Positions 7,805 to 16,560 of a stretch of DNA of 24,662 bases are shown piece after piece. How positions within the stretch are numbered: the stretch's first letter is position 1; every line of letters starts with the position of its first letter. The notes under the pieces were generated by a model. That model saw nothing but the letters and a program-made list of their open reading frames with translations. It ran no database searches and was not told the DNA's origin. Both the position numbers and the translations under genes were made by a program. The DNA is taken from positions 1 through 24,662 of the forward strand of contig CAZUAH010000179.1 in the NCBI GenBank assembly GCA_964617665.1, given 5' to 3'. The DNA comes from JADHUC01 sp964617665. Its GTDB lineage: Bacteria > Planctomycetota > Planctomycetia > Pirellulales > Pirellulaceae.

Positions 7805-7822
7805 ATAGCATTGATATGCTAT
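7805..7822. promoter_or_regulatory. Operator-like inverted repeat between the divergent propeller and GH32-like genes
   Basis: A perfect 7-bp inverted repeat with a 4-nt spacer (ATAGCAT-TGAT-ATGCTAT) sits 60-77 bp upstream of the GH32-like start at 7882, in the 191-bp divergent promoter region. It has the same 7-4-7 geometry as the site at 3184-3201 but a different sequence. A sugar-responsive repressor site is plausible from its position but is inference. Confidence 0.4.
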
Positions 7823-7881
7823 CTGTGGGATGGTGGTGAATGATCGCTTGAGGCTCGATGATGAAGGAGGGGCGTCTGACC

Positions 7882-10173
7882 ATGACGAAACCACTTTTGC
7901 TAACGCGTCTAACATGTGCCATTCTCGTATCGGCAACCTCGATTTGTTCGGCAGCCGACGACGCACCGCTGACGGACAAAACGCTGGTCGTTTGGGTGTC
8001 GCCGACGAATCTTGCGCAGTCAGGTGGAACGGCGTTGACGGTCAACGATACGACCATCGACCGTTTCGACGGCGTTGTCTTTGCCGAAATCGAACCGCAG
8101 GTCTGGATGCCCGGCAGCAATGGTCACAGTCGAACCAACAAGGAACAAGCCGATTGGCCCAAAGAGACTGCTGGCCCCAATGATTTTGTGCAGATGGCCA
8201 TCGTCTACAAAGACCGGCATATCACGATGTACCGTGACGGCGAGTTGTACGCAGAATATACGACTAGTGGCTCGCCTTACGCCTACGGCACGAATACCGC
8301 CATCCTATTCGGCCCCCGACATCTCTCGAAAGGTGTGGACTGCTTCTTTGGTGACATCCGAGACGCGCGTATTTATGCAGAACCGCTCGATCAGGCGACC
8401 ATTGTCGCCATGCAGCCAGGTAAACCGGTCGACGATGTCCAGCCGTGGGCGTGGTGGGATTTTTCCACGGCGGGGACTTACGACAAAGCAGGCCGATTCA
8501 ACCAGGTACGACTTTCCGGCGGCGCGAAGATCGAAGACGGCTGCCTTGTCCTCGACGGTATCCGGCCCGCCATGCTCGCCACGATTGACCGCGATGGGCC
8601 AAACACTGCCTCGATCCCAACCGAATGGTCCAGCAGCGATCCGGTTCCGGCCTCTGTCGTACAATCCACGCGGTTGTTCCGCGAGAAACTGTTGGACGAT
8701 CCGTATCGTCCCGGCTATCACTTCTGTGTGCCGGAGGACAACGGGCGGCCGGGCGACGCGAACGGTTGCTTCTATGCCAACGGGCGTTACCACTTGATGT
8801 ATTTGTACAACCGCAACGGCGTTGGCTTTTGCTGGGGGCATATCTCCAGCAAAGACCTAGTCCACTGGCGACATCATCCCGATTCGATCGGGCCCGGTGA
8901 TGACGACGAAGGCTGCTTCAGCGGTGGTGGATTCGTCGACGATGACGGAACGGCCTACCTTTCCTACTGGATGCTCTGGGGCGACAAAGGAATCGGACTC
9001 GCCAAAAGCTGCGATCGACATTACGACCATTGGCAGAAGCTCGACGCCAACCCCGTCATCAAATCGACAGAATGGGGCATCACGGAAACGGCGGACGAAC
9101 ACGGCAACAAGCTGATCTACGGTTCGGCCGACCCGACCAACGTTTGGAAAAAGGACGGCAAATACTACATCCTCATGGGCAACCTGCTGGTCTTGAACAA
9201 GTACGGTCGCAAGCCTGATTCGCCCGACGAGATGAAAGGCGATCGCCTTTATCTGCTGGAATCGGAAAACCTGGAAGAGTGGAAGTACAAAGGCGTCTTT
9301 TACGAACGGAACCCCGAGTGGACCGAAGACAGCGAAGACAATATGTGCCCGAGTTTCCTGCCGCTGCCCGCCAGCTCCGACGGTGGCGAACCAAGCGGCA
9401 AGCACCTGTTGCTGTTCATCAGCCACAATAAAGGCTGCCAATACTACGTTGGCGACTACGACACAGAAAGCGACAAGTTCATCCCGGAAAATCATGGCCG
9501 GATGTCATGGGTCGATAACACGTACTTCGCGCCCGAGGCATTGATCGACGGCTCGGGACGTCAGATCATGTGGGCATGGTTGACTGACAACCCGGGCGGC
9601 GAACCCGCAAAAGGCTGGTCGGGCGTCTACGGTCTGCCGCGGTCGCTCTGGCTGGGCGACGACGGTACGCTGCGGATGCGTCCCGTGAAGGAGTTGGAAA
9701 CGCTACGTTGTGGTGACCTGACGTGGAGCGACGTGACGCTGGCCGACGGTGAAACGAAATCGCTCGACGGCATTGTCGGCGATTCCTGCGAATTGGAGAT
9801 CACAATCGACTCGGCCACGGCAAAGCAATTCGGCGTGAAAGTGCGTGCGTCGGCAGGCGGCGAAGAAGAAACGCTGCTGTACTACGACGCCGCCGCGAAG
9901 AAGCTCTGCTTCGACTCCAGGCACAGCGGCACTGACGGACGCCGGACGCTGGAACAGGCACCCTTAGAACTGAAAAAAGGCGAACCGCTGAAACTGCGAG
10001 TGTTCGTAGACAAGTCGGTCGTCGAAGTGTACGCCAACTGCCGGCAGGCGATTTGTCGTCGAGTGTATCCAGGTCGCAGCGACAGCCTCGGGGTCGTGCT
10101 ATTTTCACTTGGTGGCAAGGCACGTTTCTCCAGCGTGAAAGCCTGGGAAATGATGCCGTCGAATCCCTACTGA
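7882..10173 (+). CDS. Exported GH32-like glycoside hydrolase with N-terminal LamG-type domain
   Basis: Start chosen at 7882 (763 aa): AAGGAGG lies 11 nt upstream and the ORF then opens with a signal peptide (MTKPLLL...ATSICSA). An ATG at 7858 would add eight residues before it. Residues about 25-210 resemble a concanavalin-like LamG domain ('QMAIVYKDRHITMYRDGELYAEY', 'GDIRDARIY'). The rest is a five-bladed GH32/GH43-like catalytic domain ('YHFCVPEDNGRPGDANGCFYANGRYHLMY', 'GCFSGGGFVDDDGTAYLSY') and a GH32C beta-sandwich ('LKLRVFVDKSVVEVYANC'). GH32 enzymes hydrolyse fructans or sucrose. The nucleophile Asp (GDANG, residue 292 from this start) and the Asp of the RDP motif (here SADP, residue 417) are present, but the usual acid/base Glu of 'EC' is Met-Cys ('DNMCPSF'). 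Substrate and activity are therefore uncertain. Confidence 0.85.
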   Translation: MTKPLLLTRLTCAILVSATSICSAADDAPLTDKTLVVWVSPTNLAQSGGTALTVNDTTIDRFDGVVFAEIEPQVWMPGSNGHSRTNKEQADWPKETAGPNDFVQMAIVYKDRHITMYRDGELYAEYTTSGSPYAYGTNTAILFGPRHLSKGVDCFFGDIRDARIYAEPLDQATIVAMQPGKPVDDVQPWAWWDFSTAGTYDKAGRFNQVRLSGGAKIEDGCLVLDGIRPAMLATIDRDGPNTASIPTEWSSSDPVPASVVQSTRLFREKLLDDPYRPGYHFCVPEDNGRPGDANGCFYANGRYHLMYLYNRNGVGFCWGHISSKDLVHWRHHPDSIGPGDDDEGCFSGGGFVDDDGTAYLSYWMLWGDKGIGLAKSCDRHYDHWQKLDANPVIKSTEWGITETADEHGNKLIYGSADPTNVWKKDGKYYILMGNLLVLNKYGRKPDSPDEMKGDRLYLLESENLEEWKYKGVFYERNPEWTEDSEDNMCPSFLPLPASSDGGEPSGKHLLLFISHNKGCQYYVGDYDTESDKFIPENHGRMSWVDNTYFAPEALIDGSGRQIMWAWLTDNPGGEPAKGWSGVYGLPRSLWLGDDGTLRMRPVKELETLRCGDLTWSDVTLADGETKSLDGIVGDSCELEITIDSATAKQFGVKVRASAGGEEETLLYYDAAAKKLCFDSRHSGTDGRRTLEQAPLELKKGEPLKLRVFVDKSVVEVYANCRQAICRRVYPGRSDSLGVVLFSLGGKARFSSVKAWEMMPSNPY

Positions 10174-10334
10174 ACGATAGCACTTCTGCCGTTTAGATTG
10201 ATCGAATTGGCTGCCGCAGTTACGTGGCAGGTCGCAACCGACCGGTCATGGAGCGCCTACATGCTTCCAGTGTTTCCGTATGCGCGCTATCATGTCTGTT
10301 GATGTCTATGTTCTCGCAAGGTTGAACGCACGTT

Positions 10335-12977
10335 ATGTCGGACCAAGCTGACGTCGTCAAGAAGCTCATCGCCCGGGTACGAGCCGGTGAGGATGGCTCA
10401 TTAGCGGAGCTAATGGATCGTTTCGAACTGGAGCTGCGGGACACGGCGGAGCGGGCGATTGGCAGTTCGCCCAGCGACGAGACAGTTCAGCAGGCACTGC
10501 AGGTTACGCGAAGCGAAGCCGTCCGGCGTTTCTCGGAATTCGATGGCTCGGACGAGACAGGCTTGCGGAGTTGGCTCGTCGGTATTCTGCAGGATAGTCT
10601 TAAACTCGCCACGGGCAATAACGGCGCTCAGGGTAACGACAGCTCGTCGGATGCGACCTTGAAGATGCCTGCCAAATCAACTGTCGTGGAAGACGTGGCG
10701 GCGCACAAAGGGGAGACGCTTGACGAGACGCTCGATACGCGTACCGACGGAATCAACGCCGACGACACACTACAGCGCCCCGTCGAAGACCTGCTCGCTG
10801 ATCGGGGCCGAGCCGCTACAGAATCCACGCCGACACCGAAGCGATTTGGCGAATACGAGATCATCGACACGATCGCGCAGGGTGGCATGGGCATTGTGTA
10901 CAAAGCGCGGCAGGGCAAGCTGAACCGCACCGTCGCCCTGAAGATGATTTTGGCAGGTCAATTTGCGGATAAAGAGCACGTCGATCGCTTCTACATAGAA
11001 GCCGAAGCCGCTGCGCGTCTGAGGCACCCCAATATCGTTGCGATTCACGAAGTCAGCGAATGCGATGGGCAGCATTACTACTCGATGGACTTCATCGAGG
11101 GCCAAAGCCTGGCAGACATAGTGCGTGAAAACCCGCTGTCGCCTCGCGACGCGGCCCAGTACGCGCAGATTATCGCCGAGGCGATGCAACACGCCCATGC
11201 CGAGGGCATTTTGCATCGTGATCTGAAGCCGTCCAACGTGCTAGTCGACCGGACGAATGAACCAATGATCACCGACTTCGGCCTGGCGAAGCACACCGAA
11301 AGCCAGTCTCAGCTCACGGTGACCGGTACCATCATGGGCACGCCCAGTTACATGCCTCCCGAACAAGCTTCGGGCAAGGTTGACCAGATCACGGCGTGCA
11401 GCGACATCTACTCCATCGGCGCCATCCTTTACGAACTCCTCACCGGTCGGCCGCCGTTCAGTGCGGCCAACCCGTTCGAGACGGTCAAGCAGGTTTTGGA
11501 AACCGATCCCGCTCCGCCACGCACGCTCAATCCCGCAGTGCCCGCGGACCTGGAAACCATCTGCCTGAAGTGCCTGCAAAAAGAACCCGAACGACGCTAC
11601 GGCACTTCGCAGGAACTGGCGGATGAACTGACGAGGTTTCTGGCCGGCGAGCCGATCTTGGCACGCCCCGTCGGGCCAGCGGAACGGTTTTCGCGTTGGT
11701 GCCGCCGCAATCCTATAGTGGCCACGTTGGCTGCTCTCGCGATTCTGGGGTTTCTGGCCGCATTCGTTGGGACATCGGTCGGCTATGTGCGGGCGCGCGT
11801 GGCTCAGCACAAGGCCGAAACCAGTCGCGACCAGCTACTCGACGCCATCAACAGGTTGTATACGTTGATGAGCGAGGAGCAACTGTTGAACGAGCCCGGC
11901 CTGCAAGGGTTTCGCGAACAACTATTGACCGAAGCCAAGAACCTCTACGAAGACACACTTTCGCAACTTGGCGACGATCCTGAAATCCAACACGAACTAG
12001 GGCTGTCGCATTTCCGGTTAGCGCGGATCATGCGTGACTTGAATGCGCCGGATGATGCAACCAAGCCGTTGCAGTCCGCGCTGGAGATACAACAGCAGAT
12101 GCATCGCCAGCGCCCCGGTGATCCGCAACACCTGGCGGCTTTGGCCGACACATTGAATCTACTGGGAGAAGTCCAGGAAAAGGCGGGCGATCTCGACAGA
12201 GCTTCCGCAACGTACGACGAGGCAATACGGAAACGCGAACAGCTTGTGCAACTAGCGCCGGACGAATACGGATTCCAGCGGCAACTGATCAATTCGCAGA
12301 TGAATAGCGGCTTGATCCTGAAGGACATCGCAGACAGTGGACCGCCCGACGATGCGGCAGCAAACTACGAGCAGTCGATTCGACGACTTCGCGAGGCACA
12401 GGCGGGTCGCGAAGAACTGCTGGGGAAACTTCCGGATGACGATAAGCTACCGGTTGATTTTGCCAAAGGCCATTTCAATCTGGCCGACCTTGCCTCGCGG
12501 CTCGATCAGCTTGAATCAGCCCAACAACACCTGCAGTACGCGATCGAACAGTTTGATGTTCTGTTGGCCAGCGATCCCGGCCACCTTGATAATCAGTATC
12601 GCCGCGCCCTGTGTTATCTGCTGGGTGGCGATGTGCAAGGCGAACACGATGAGCAGGCAGCGCGACAATGTTATCTCGAAGCAAGACAGGTCCTGCAGCG
12701 CCTCGCAGAAGAGAATGCCGAGGTACACAAGTATCGAGGGGCATTGGCCGGAGTGCTGACGCGAATCGGAGAGTCGCACTTTATTTCGGAAGAGGACGAC
12801 CGAGCATTGGCCGCGATGAGAGAGGCGATTGCGATTCTGGAACAGCTAACTTCGGAGGTTGCGTCGCCGGAATATGAGTACCTGCTGGATGTGACCCGCA
12901 CCCGCGTAAAGGAAATCGAAGAGTTGCTGCAGGAGAGTTCGGTCGAGTCTACCGAAGGCCCGCCTTCCCAGCCGTAG
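10335..12977 (+). CDS. Transmembrane Ser/Thr protein kinase with N-terminal ECF-sigma-region-2-like segment and TPR-rich C terminus
   Basis: The 880-residue protein carries a complete Hanks-type kinase domain at about residues 170-440: glycine loop 'IAQGGMGIVYKA', lysine in 'TVALKMI', catalytic loop 'ILHRDLKPSNVL', 'ITDFGLAK', and 'GTPSYMPPEQ'. A hydrophobic segment at about 458-482 ('VATLAALAILGFLAAFVGTS') should cross the inner membrane, placing the C-terminal part outside the cytoplasm. That part (about 500-870) is helical with TPR-like repeats ('ALADTLNLLGEVQEKAGDLDRASATYDEAI', 'FNLADLASRLDQLESAQQHLQYAI'). Residues 1-95 resemble region 2 of planctomycete ECF sigma factors ('RVRAGEDGSLAELMDRFELEL', 'RFSEFDGSDETGLRSWLVGIL') but no region 4 follows. 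The TPRs likely bind partners or sense envelope signals. It stands alone between the GH32-like and barrel genes. Confidence 0.92.
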   Translation: MSDQADVVKKLIARVRAGEDGSLAELMDRFELELRDTAERAIGSSPSDETVQQALQVTRSEAVRRFSEFDGSDETGLRSWLVGILQDSLKLATGNNGAQGNDSSSDATLKMPAKSTVVEDVAAHKGETLDETLDTRTDGINADDTLQRPVEDLLADRGRAATESTPTPKRFGEYEIIDTIAQGGMGIVYKARQGKLNRTVALKMILAGQFADKEHVDRFYIEAEAAARLRHPNIVAIHEVSECDGQHYYSMDFIEGQSLADIVRENPLSPRDAAQYAQIIAEAMQHAHAEGILHRDLKPSNVLVDRTNEPMITDFGLAKHTESQSQLTVTGTIMGTPSYMPPEQASGKVDQITACSDIYSIGAILYELLTGRPPFSAANPFETVKQVLETDPAPPRTLNPAVPADLETICLKCLQKEPERRYGTSQELADELTRFLAGEPILARPVGPAERFSRWCRRNPIVATLAALAILGFLAAFVGTSVGYVRARVAQHKAETSRDQLLDAINRLYTLMSEEQLLNEPGLQGFREQLLTEAKNLYEDTLSQLGDDPEIQHELGLSHFRLARIMRDLNAPDDATKPLQSALEIQQQMHRQRPGDPQHLAALADTLNLLGEVQEKAGDLDRASATYDEAIRKREQLVQLAPDEYGFQRQLINSQMNSGLILKDIADSGPPDDAAANYEQSIRRLREAQAGREELLGKLPDDDKLPVDFAKGHFNLADLASRLDQLESAQQHLQYAIEQFDVLLASDPGHLDNQYRRALCYLLGGDVQGEHDEQAARQCYLEARQVLQRLAEENAEVHKYRGALAGVLTRIGESHFISEEDDRALAAMREAIAILEQLTSEVASPEYEYLLDVTRTRVKEIEELLQESSVESTEGPPSQP

Positions 12978-13319
12978 CTGACGATGCTCACACCTGACCA
13001 AGCAAGTTGGCCACATGGGCAAGCAGCAAGCCGTGTCTGCCTAACTCCATTTCGCCTGCCAACCAACAGCCCCCGATACGTTGCGCGGAATGCCCATCTT
13101 CGCTCTTAGTGCCCGCTTCTCTGTTCGAAATAACTTCCCTGACGCTTTCGGCTGGTCCGATTAGGGTAAGGGTTCAGTCTGGCATGGAAATGGGTCATCT
13201 GACTTTTCGGCCAGTCCGATAAGAGATGATGGCGACCTCTTTATCCGCCGTGCGTACGGACGCGCAGGGTAAGAATGGTATCTTGGAAACCACAATCCCA
13301 CGGAAGGGCGACGGACACC
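12978..13319. other. Intergenic region between kinase and barrel genes
   Basis: About 340 bp. It holds a 13-mer (CGAAATAACTTCC, 13126-13138) that is also the core of the terminal inverted repeat of the fold-back element at 16561-16972, followed by two ~25-bp direct repeats at 13141-13222. No gene is supported, apart from the possible earlier start at 13275 of the next gene. Confidence 0.6.
13141..13222 (+). repeat. Two-copy direct repeat upstream of the barrel gene
   Basis: Copy 1 spans about 13139-13163 and copy 2 about 13199-13222. They share the pattern CTGAC, then TTTCGGC, two variable bases (TG or CA), then GTCCGAT. The copies are about 59-60 bp apart and end 98 bp before the ATG at 13320. 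They could be regulatory sites or remnants of a dispersed repeat. Confidence 0.5.
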
Positions 13320-14672
13320 ATGTTCCTCTCACGAACAACCTGTGCACGGCGGCACAACGACTCTCATGACACCGGTAGCCGATCCAAACACGGTAAAACG
13401 GATCTACGATCGTGGACTTCTATCGCTATGGCTTCGCTGATCACGCTAGCTGTTTTTCAAACGTCGCATGCCGACTTTCCGAGCGAATTGGACGCTGGTG
13501 ATGGTACGCAGATCGGCGAATCCGACTCGGCGGGCCCCGTCGTACGCTACGTGATCGAGGACGGTTCGGACGCCGAATTCATCTTCACTCAGGCTGAGGC
13601 CGCGCAACCTGAAGCGGACGAACCACCACCCCGTCAACCCGAGCTCACACGCGCGCGCATCGCCGCTGCTACACGCCGACGACGCACGTATCGTCTGCCC
13701 GGCATGTTCGGCGACTTCTACGGGGGCGGCGTTCTGGAAACGGTCATACCAATACCTAACGGGCCGACCGGGCCTAGTTACGTGACGACTGTCGCGTCGA
13801 GTGGGGCTGTCCGTCGAAATAAGATTGGGGAAAACAACAGCCCCGTGCCGCGCCACCGTTGGATATTCGACTATCAGTTCTTCAACGATGTGGTCGGCGG
13901 TATCGGCGATGTGAACCAGTATACGTTCGGCTTTGAAAAACCATTCTGGGACGAAATGGCATCTGTCGAGTTTCGTTTTCCGGTCGCTTCGACCCTTGGT
14001 ACGGAACAGATCCTCGGCGGGCCTACCTCGAGAGCCTCAGAATTCGGTGACATTACAGCGATATTCAAAGGCGTTCTTCTCGAATACGACCAGTGCCTCA
14101 TCACCGGAGGACTGGGGGTGAGCATTCCTACGTCCGACGATGCGCGAGTGATCGACGGAGCAGGATCGTCCCTTATCCAAATAGAACAACAGAGTGTGCA
14201 TCTGCTGCCGTACCTCGCGTTCTTGCATGGTCACGATTCCGGGTGGTTCTGCCAGTCGTTCCTTCAGCTCGACATCGATGTGAACGGCAACCCCGTCAGC
14301 GCCGGCGTGTTCGGCCCCAGTCTTCAGTCCGTGGGTGTCTTGCAGGACCAGACGCTATTGTTTGTCGACCTTGGCATCGGCTATTGGTTAGCAGGTAACC
14401 CCGTGGACTTCGGCACGCCAGCTATTGCTGCGATTGCCGAACTGCATTATGCGACCACGTTGCAGGACGCTGACACCGTGACGGCGGGAGGCGTAACCGT
14501 TCGCGGCATCACCAACCGCTATGACGTACCAAACCTGACCTTGGGCGCCCACATAGCACTGGGGCCGCGAGTTTCCGTGCGCCCAGGCTTTGTCGTTCCG
14601 CTAAACACCGGTTACAACAGGCACTTCGATTTTGAGGCAATGGTGCAAGTCAATGTAGCGTGTCTACGGTGA
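13320..14672 (+). CDS. Probable outer-membrane beta-barrel protein
   Basis: This gene was not matched to a named family. From the ATG at 13320 (GGAAGGG 11 nt upstream) the product is 450 aa; an ATG at 13275 and one at 13428 are alternatives. Around residues 26-51 basic residues precede a hydrophobic stretch ('MASLITLAVFQTSHA'), a probable signal peptide that makes the 13428 start possible. The mature part has a Pro/Arg-rich linker ('EPPPRQPELTRARIAAATRRRR') and then repeated amphipathic strands with Gly and aromatic residues ('RHRWIFDYQFFNDVVGG', 'YTFGFEKPFWDEMASVEFRFP', 'LTLGAHIALGPRVSVRPGFVVPLN'). This is typical of outer-membrane transport/OmpA-like barrels in planctomycetes. Role is unknown. 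Its end is 19 bp from the convergent cyclase gene. Confidence 0.7.
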   Translation: MFLSRTTCARRHNDSHDTGSRSKHGKTDLRSWTSIAMASLITLAVFQTSHADFPSELDAGDGTQIGESDSAGPVVRYVIEDGSDAEFIFTQAEAAQPEADEPPPRQPELTRARIAAATRRRRTYRLPGMFGDFYGGGVLETVIPIPNGPTGPSYVTTVASSGAVRRNKIGENNSPVPRHRWIFDYQFFNDVVGGIGDVNQYTFGFEKPFWDEMASVEFRFPVASTLGTEQILGGPTSRASEFGDITAIFKGVLLEYDQCLITGGLGVSIPTSDDARVIDGAGSSLIQIEQQSVHLLPYLAFLHGHDSGWFCQSFLQLDIDVNGNPVSAGVFGPSLQSVGVLQDQTLLFVDLGIGYWLAGNPVDFGTPAIAAIAELHYATTLQDADTVTAGGVTVRGITNRYDVPNLTLGAHIALGPRVSVRPGFVVPLNTGYNRHFDFEAMVQVNVACLR

Positions 14673-14691
14673 TCAACAACAGCGCGACTCG

Positions 14692-16452
14692 CTACTTGCT
14701 GTCCAATTCGAAGATGGGGTCAAAATCGGCGGCTGGCTGTAGTGCGTAAGCAGCGGAACTTTCGGCCAGCACCTGGGTGGGGCGGTCCTTTTCAAAGCTG
14801 GGGTGCTTCAGGAGTCCTTCACTGATCTCTTGTGCGGCGAAGCATTGGTTTTGCTCGTAAAGCGTCAGGGCCTGCTCGTACTGGTCGCGACACTCGAGCC
14901 ACTCGCGATCGGAACTCGCACCGTGTAACTCGTAGAGTTCGACGGGCTGGTCGATGCCCATGACACGCACGCGGCACACTTTGCGCCACGCGAATGGTGC
15001 GTCGATCAACTCCCGCGTGTACTGCGAAACCAGAATCGGCACGTCCAAGTACTTCGTTGCGCCCTCTACTCGACTAGCAAGGTTTACCGTGTGGCCGCGC
15101 GGTCCGTACTTCAGCCGCCGAGTGCTCCCTGCGTTGCCCACCAGCGCGAATCCGCTATTGATTCCGATACCGATCCGTAGCGGTGCCCCGAGCTTCGATT
15201 CCCAGCGGGCGTTCAGTGCGGGCAATTCGCCTTGGATGTCCAAGGCCGCGCGGCAAGCCATTGCCGCGTGGTCGGCCTGGTCCGTCGGCGCATTCCACAT
15301 CGCCTCCATCCCATCGCCGTAGAAATCGACGATCACTCCTCCGTTTTCCATCACGCAGTCGGTCAGTCGATCCATGACGTCGCCGACCAAGCGATACGTG
15401 TCGCGCGGCCCGATCCGTTCGGCTATCCGAGAAAACCCTCGGAGGTCACTGAACAATACGGTAATCTTGCGTTCGCGCCCTTCCAAGAGACTAGGGTTCT
15501 GCTCCAATTCGCGAGCCAGAACGGGCGAAACGAACTGTTCGAACTGAAATCGCAGGCGGGCCGATTCCTGTTCACGTTTCATGCGTGCCAGTCCGGCACT
15601 CACAGTCCCCGCAAGCAATTGCACGACCTGTGCCTCGATGGGCTGAATCCCCTCCTTTTCCGTTTCAGAACACAGGTCGCGAGAACCGTACACTGCGCCC
15701 ACCACGTTGTTGTTCGAATCGAAGATCGGCGAAGCCACCACTGAATCGATCATCATTAGGCTGGCCGTCGGAGTACTCGCATCGGGTCCTCGATACAATG
15801 TTCGCTGCTGTGCCATCACTTGCGTGAGAATGGAACGGCTGAACTCACTTGCCCGTTCGGCACTGCGCGCGTGACTGGCCACCACCTTCCAGTCATCCTG
15901 TTCGCGGAGCAGTACCAAGCCACGATCAAGCCCCACAAGGTCCACAACCGCTCTGGCCGTTTCGCTATAGAACTCGGCCGAACCCGCTGCCGATCGCTGC
16001 ACGGACAACAGAGTCTCGAACCAGCCTGCCAGCGTAGCGGAATCAGGCGACTTGCCGAGCCTAGCCAAGGACGAACCGTCGTTCGTCACGGCTGCGCGCA
16101 TCGGGGGTGCAAGGGTCTGCAGCAACGAGGTCCCATCAAGTGCCGGAGAATCGTCCAACTCGACATCAATCACCGTGTAGCCAACCATAAGCCGCGCGGG
16201 TAGCGCGAGCGTGGACGACTGCCCCTTGGCTAGCATCGTCTCGTCGGGGAGTATGACCGGTCCCCCCAGGTTTTCGACTCGAAGTTGGTTGTCACCATGA
16301 AGTTGAATTCGCAGTTGGTCCCGCGACACGTACGGGTCCACGATGACCACGCGAGCACTGTCACCCTCGGAAGCCCGCCCGAATTCGAGCGGGCCGTGGG
16401 CGTGTTTGATTTGCTTCTTTTGTTGGTCATTCGAGACCAAGATTCGTAGCAT
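14692..16452 (-). CDS. FHA-GAF-class III nucleotide cyclase
   Basis: The start is the ATG at 16452, with AGAAGG 7 nt upstream; the frame extends 20 codons further but without a ribosome site. The 586-aa product has an FHA domain (residues 1-98: 'FGRASEG', 'VSRDQLRI', 'VENLGG'), a GAF-like sensor (about 140-290), a short coiled linker and a class III cyclase domain (about 325-510). Metal-binding Asp336 ('LFSDLRGF') and Asp380 ('FYGDGMEAMW') and transition-state Asn457/Arg461 ('TVNLASR') are present, so it should be active. The base-recognition positions, Lys and Asp in adenylate cyclases, are Asp376 and Gly450, which is nearer to guanylate cyclases. FHA suggests input from phospho-threonine proteins, possibly Hanks kinases. 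Product (cAMP, cGMP or other) cannot be fixed. It is downstream of the ABC exporter with a cyclic-nucleotide domain. Confidence 0.9.
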   Translation of the reverse strand: MLRILVSNDQQKKQIKHAHGPLEFGRASEGDSARVVIVDPYVSRDQLRIQLHGDNQLRVENLGGPVILPDETMLAKGQSSTLALPARLMVGYTVIDVELDDSPALDGTSLLQTLAPPMRAAVTNDGSSLARLGKSPDSATLAGWFETLLSVQRSAAGSAEFYSETARAVVDLVGLDRGLVLLREQDDWKVVASHARSAERASEFSRSILTQVMAQQRTLYRGPDASTPTASLMMIDSVVASPIFDSNNNVVGAVYGSRDLCSETEKEGIQPIEAQVVQLLAGTVSAGLARMKREQESARLRFQFEQFVSPVLARELEQNPSLLEGRERKITVLFSDLRGFSRIAERIGPRDTYRLVGDVMDRLTDCVMENGGVIVDFYGDGMEAMWNAPTDQADHAAMACRAALDIQGELPALNARWESKLGAPLRIGIGINSGFALVGNAGSTRRLKYGPRGHTVNLASRVEGATKYLDVPILVSQYTRELIDAPFAWRKVCRVRVMGIDQPVELYELHGASSDREWLECRDQYEQALTLYEQNQCFAAQEISEGLLKHPSFEKDRPTQVLAESSAAYALQPAADFDPIFELDSK

Positions 16453-16459
16453 GGTCGGA

Positions 16460-16465
16460 CCTTCT
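16460..16465 (-). promoter_or_regulatory. Ribosome binding site deciding the cyclase start at 16452
   Basis: AGAAGG on the minus strand, 7 nt upstream of the ATG at 16452. The following residues are immediately the first strand of the FHA domain (MLRILVSND), which supports this start. Confidence 0.65.
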
Positions 16466-16560
16466 GATCGCAAACCGCCAGGACTCTTACTTTGATTATG
16501 AAGAAGGGCCAAGTTCCTGGCAAGAACGTCGGTGAACCTGAGTCACCAAGTGAATACCCA

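Noticed and set aside
7691..7966. N-terminal extension of the propeller protein to 7966
   Set aside because: It would place 92 residues without family features ahead of a good signal peptide and would overlap the divergent GH32-like gene; the ribosome site before 7690 decides.
13180..13200. Sigma-54-like TGGCAT element before the barrel gene
   Set aside because: The GC half (TTGC) is missing at the required spacing; only TGGG is found.
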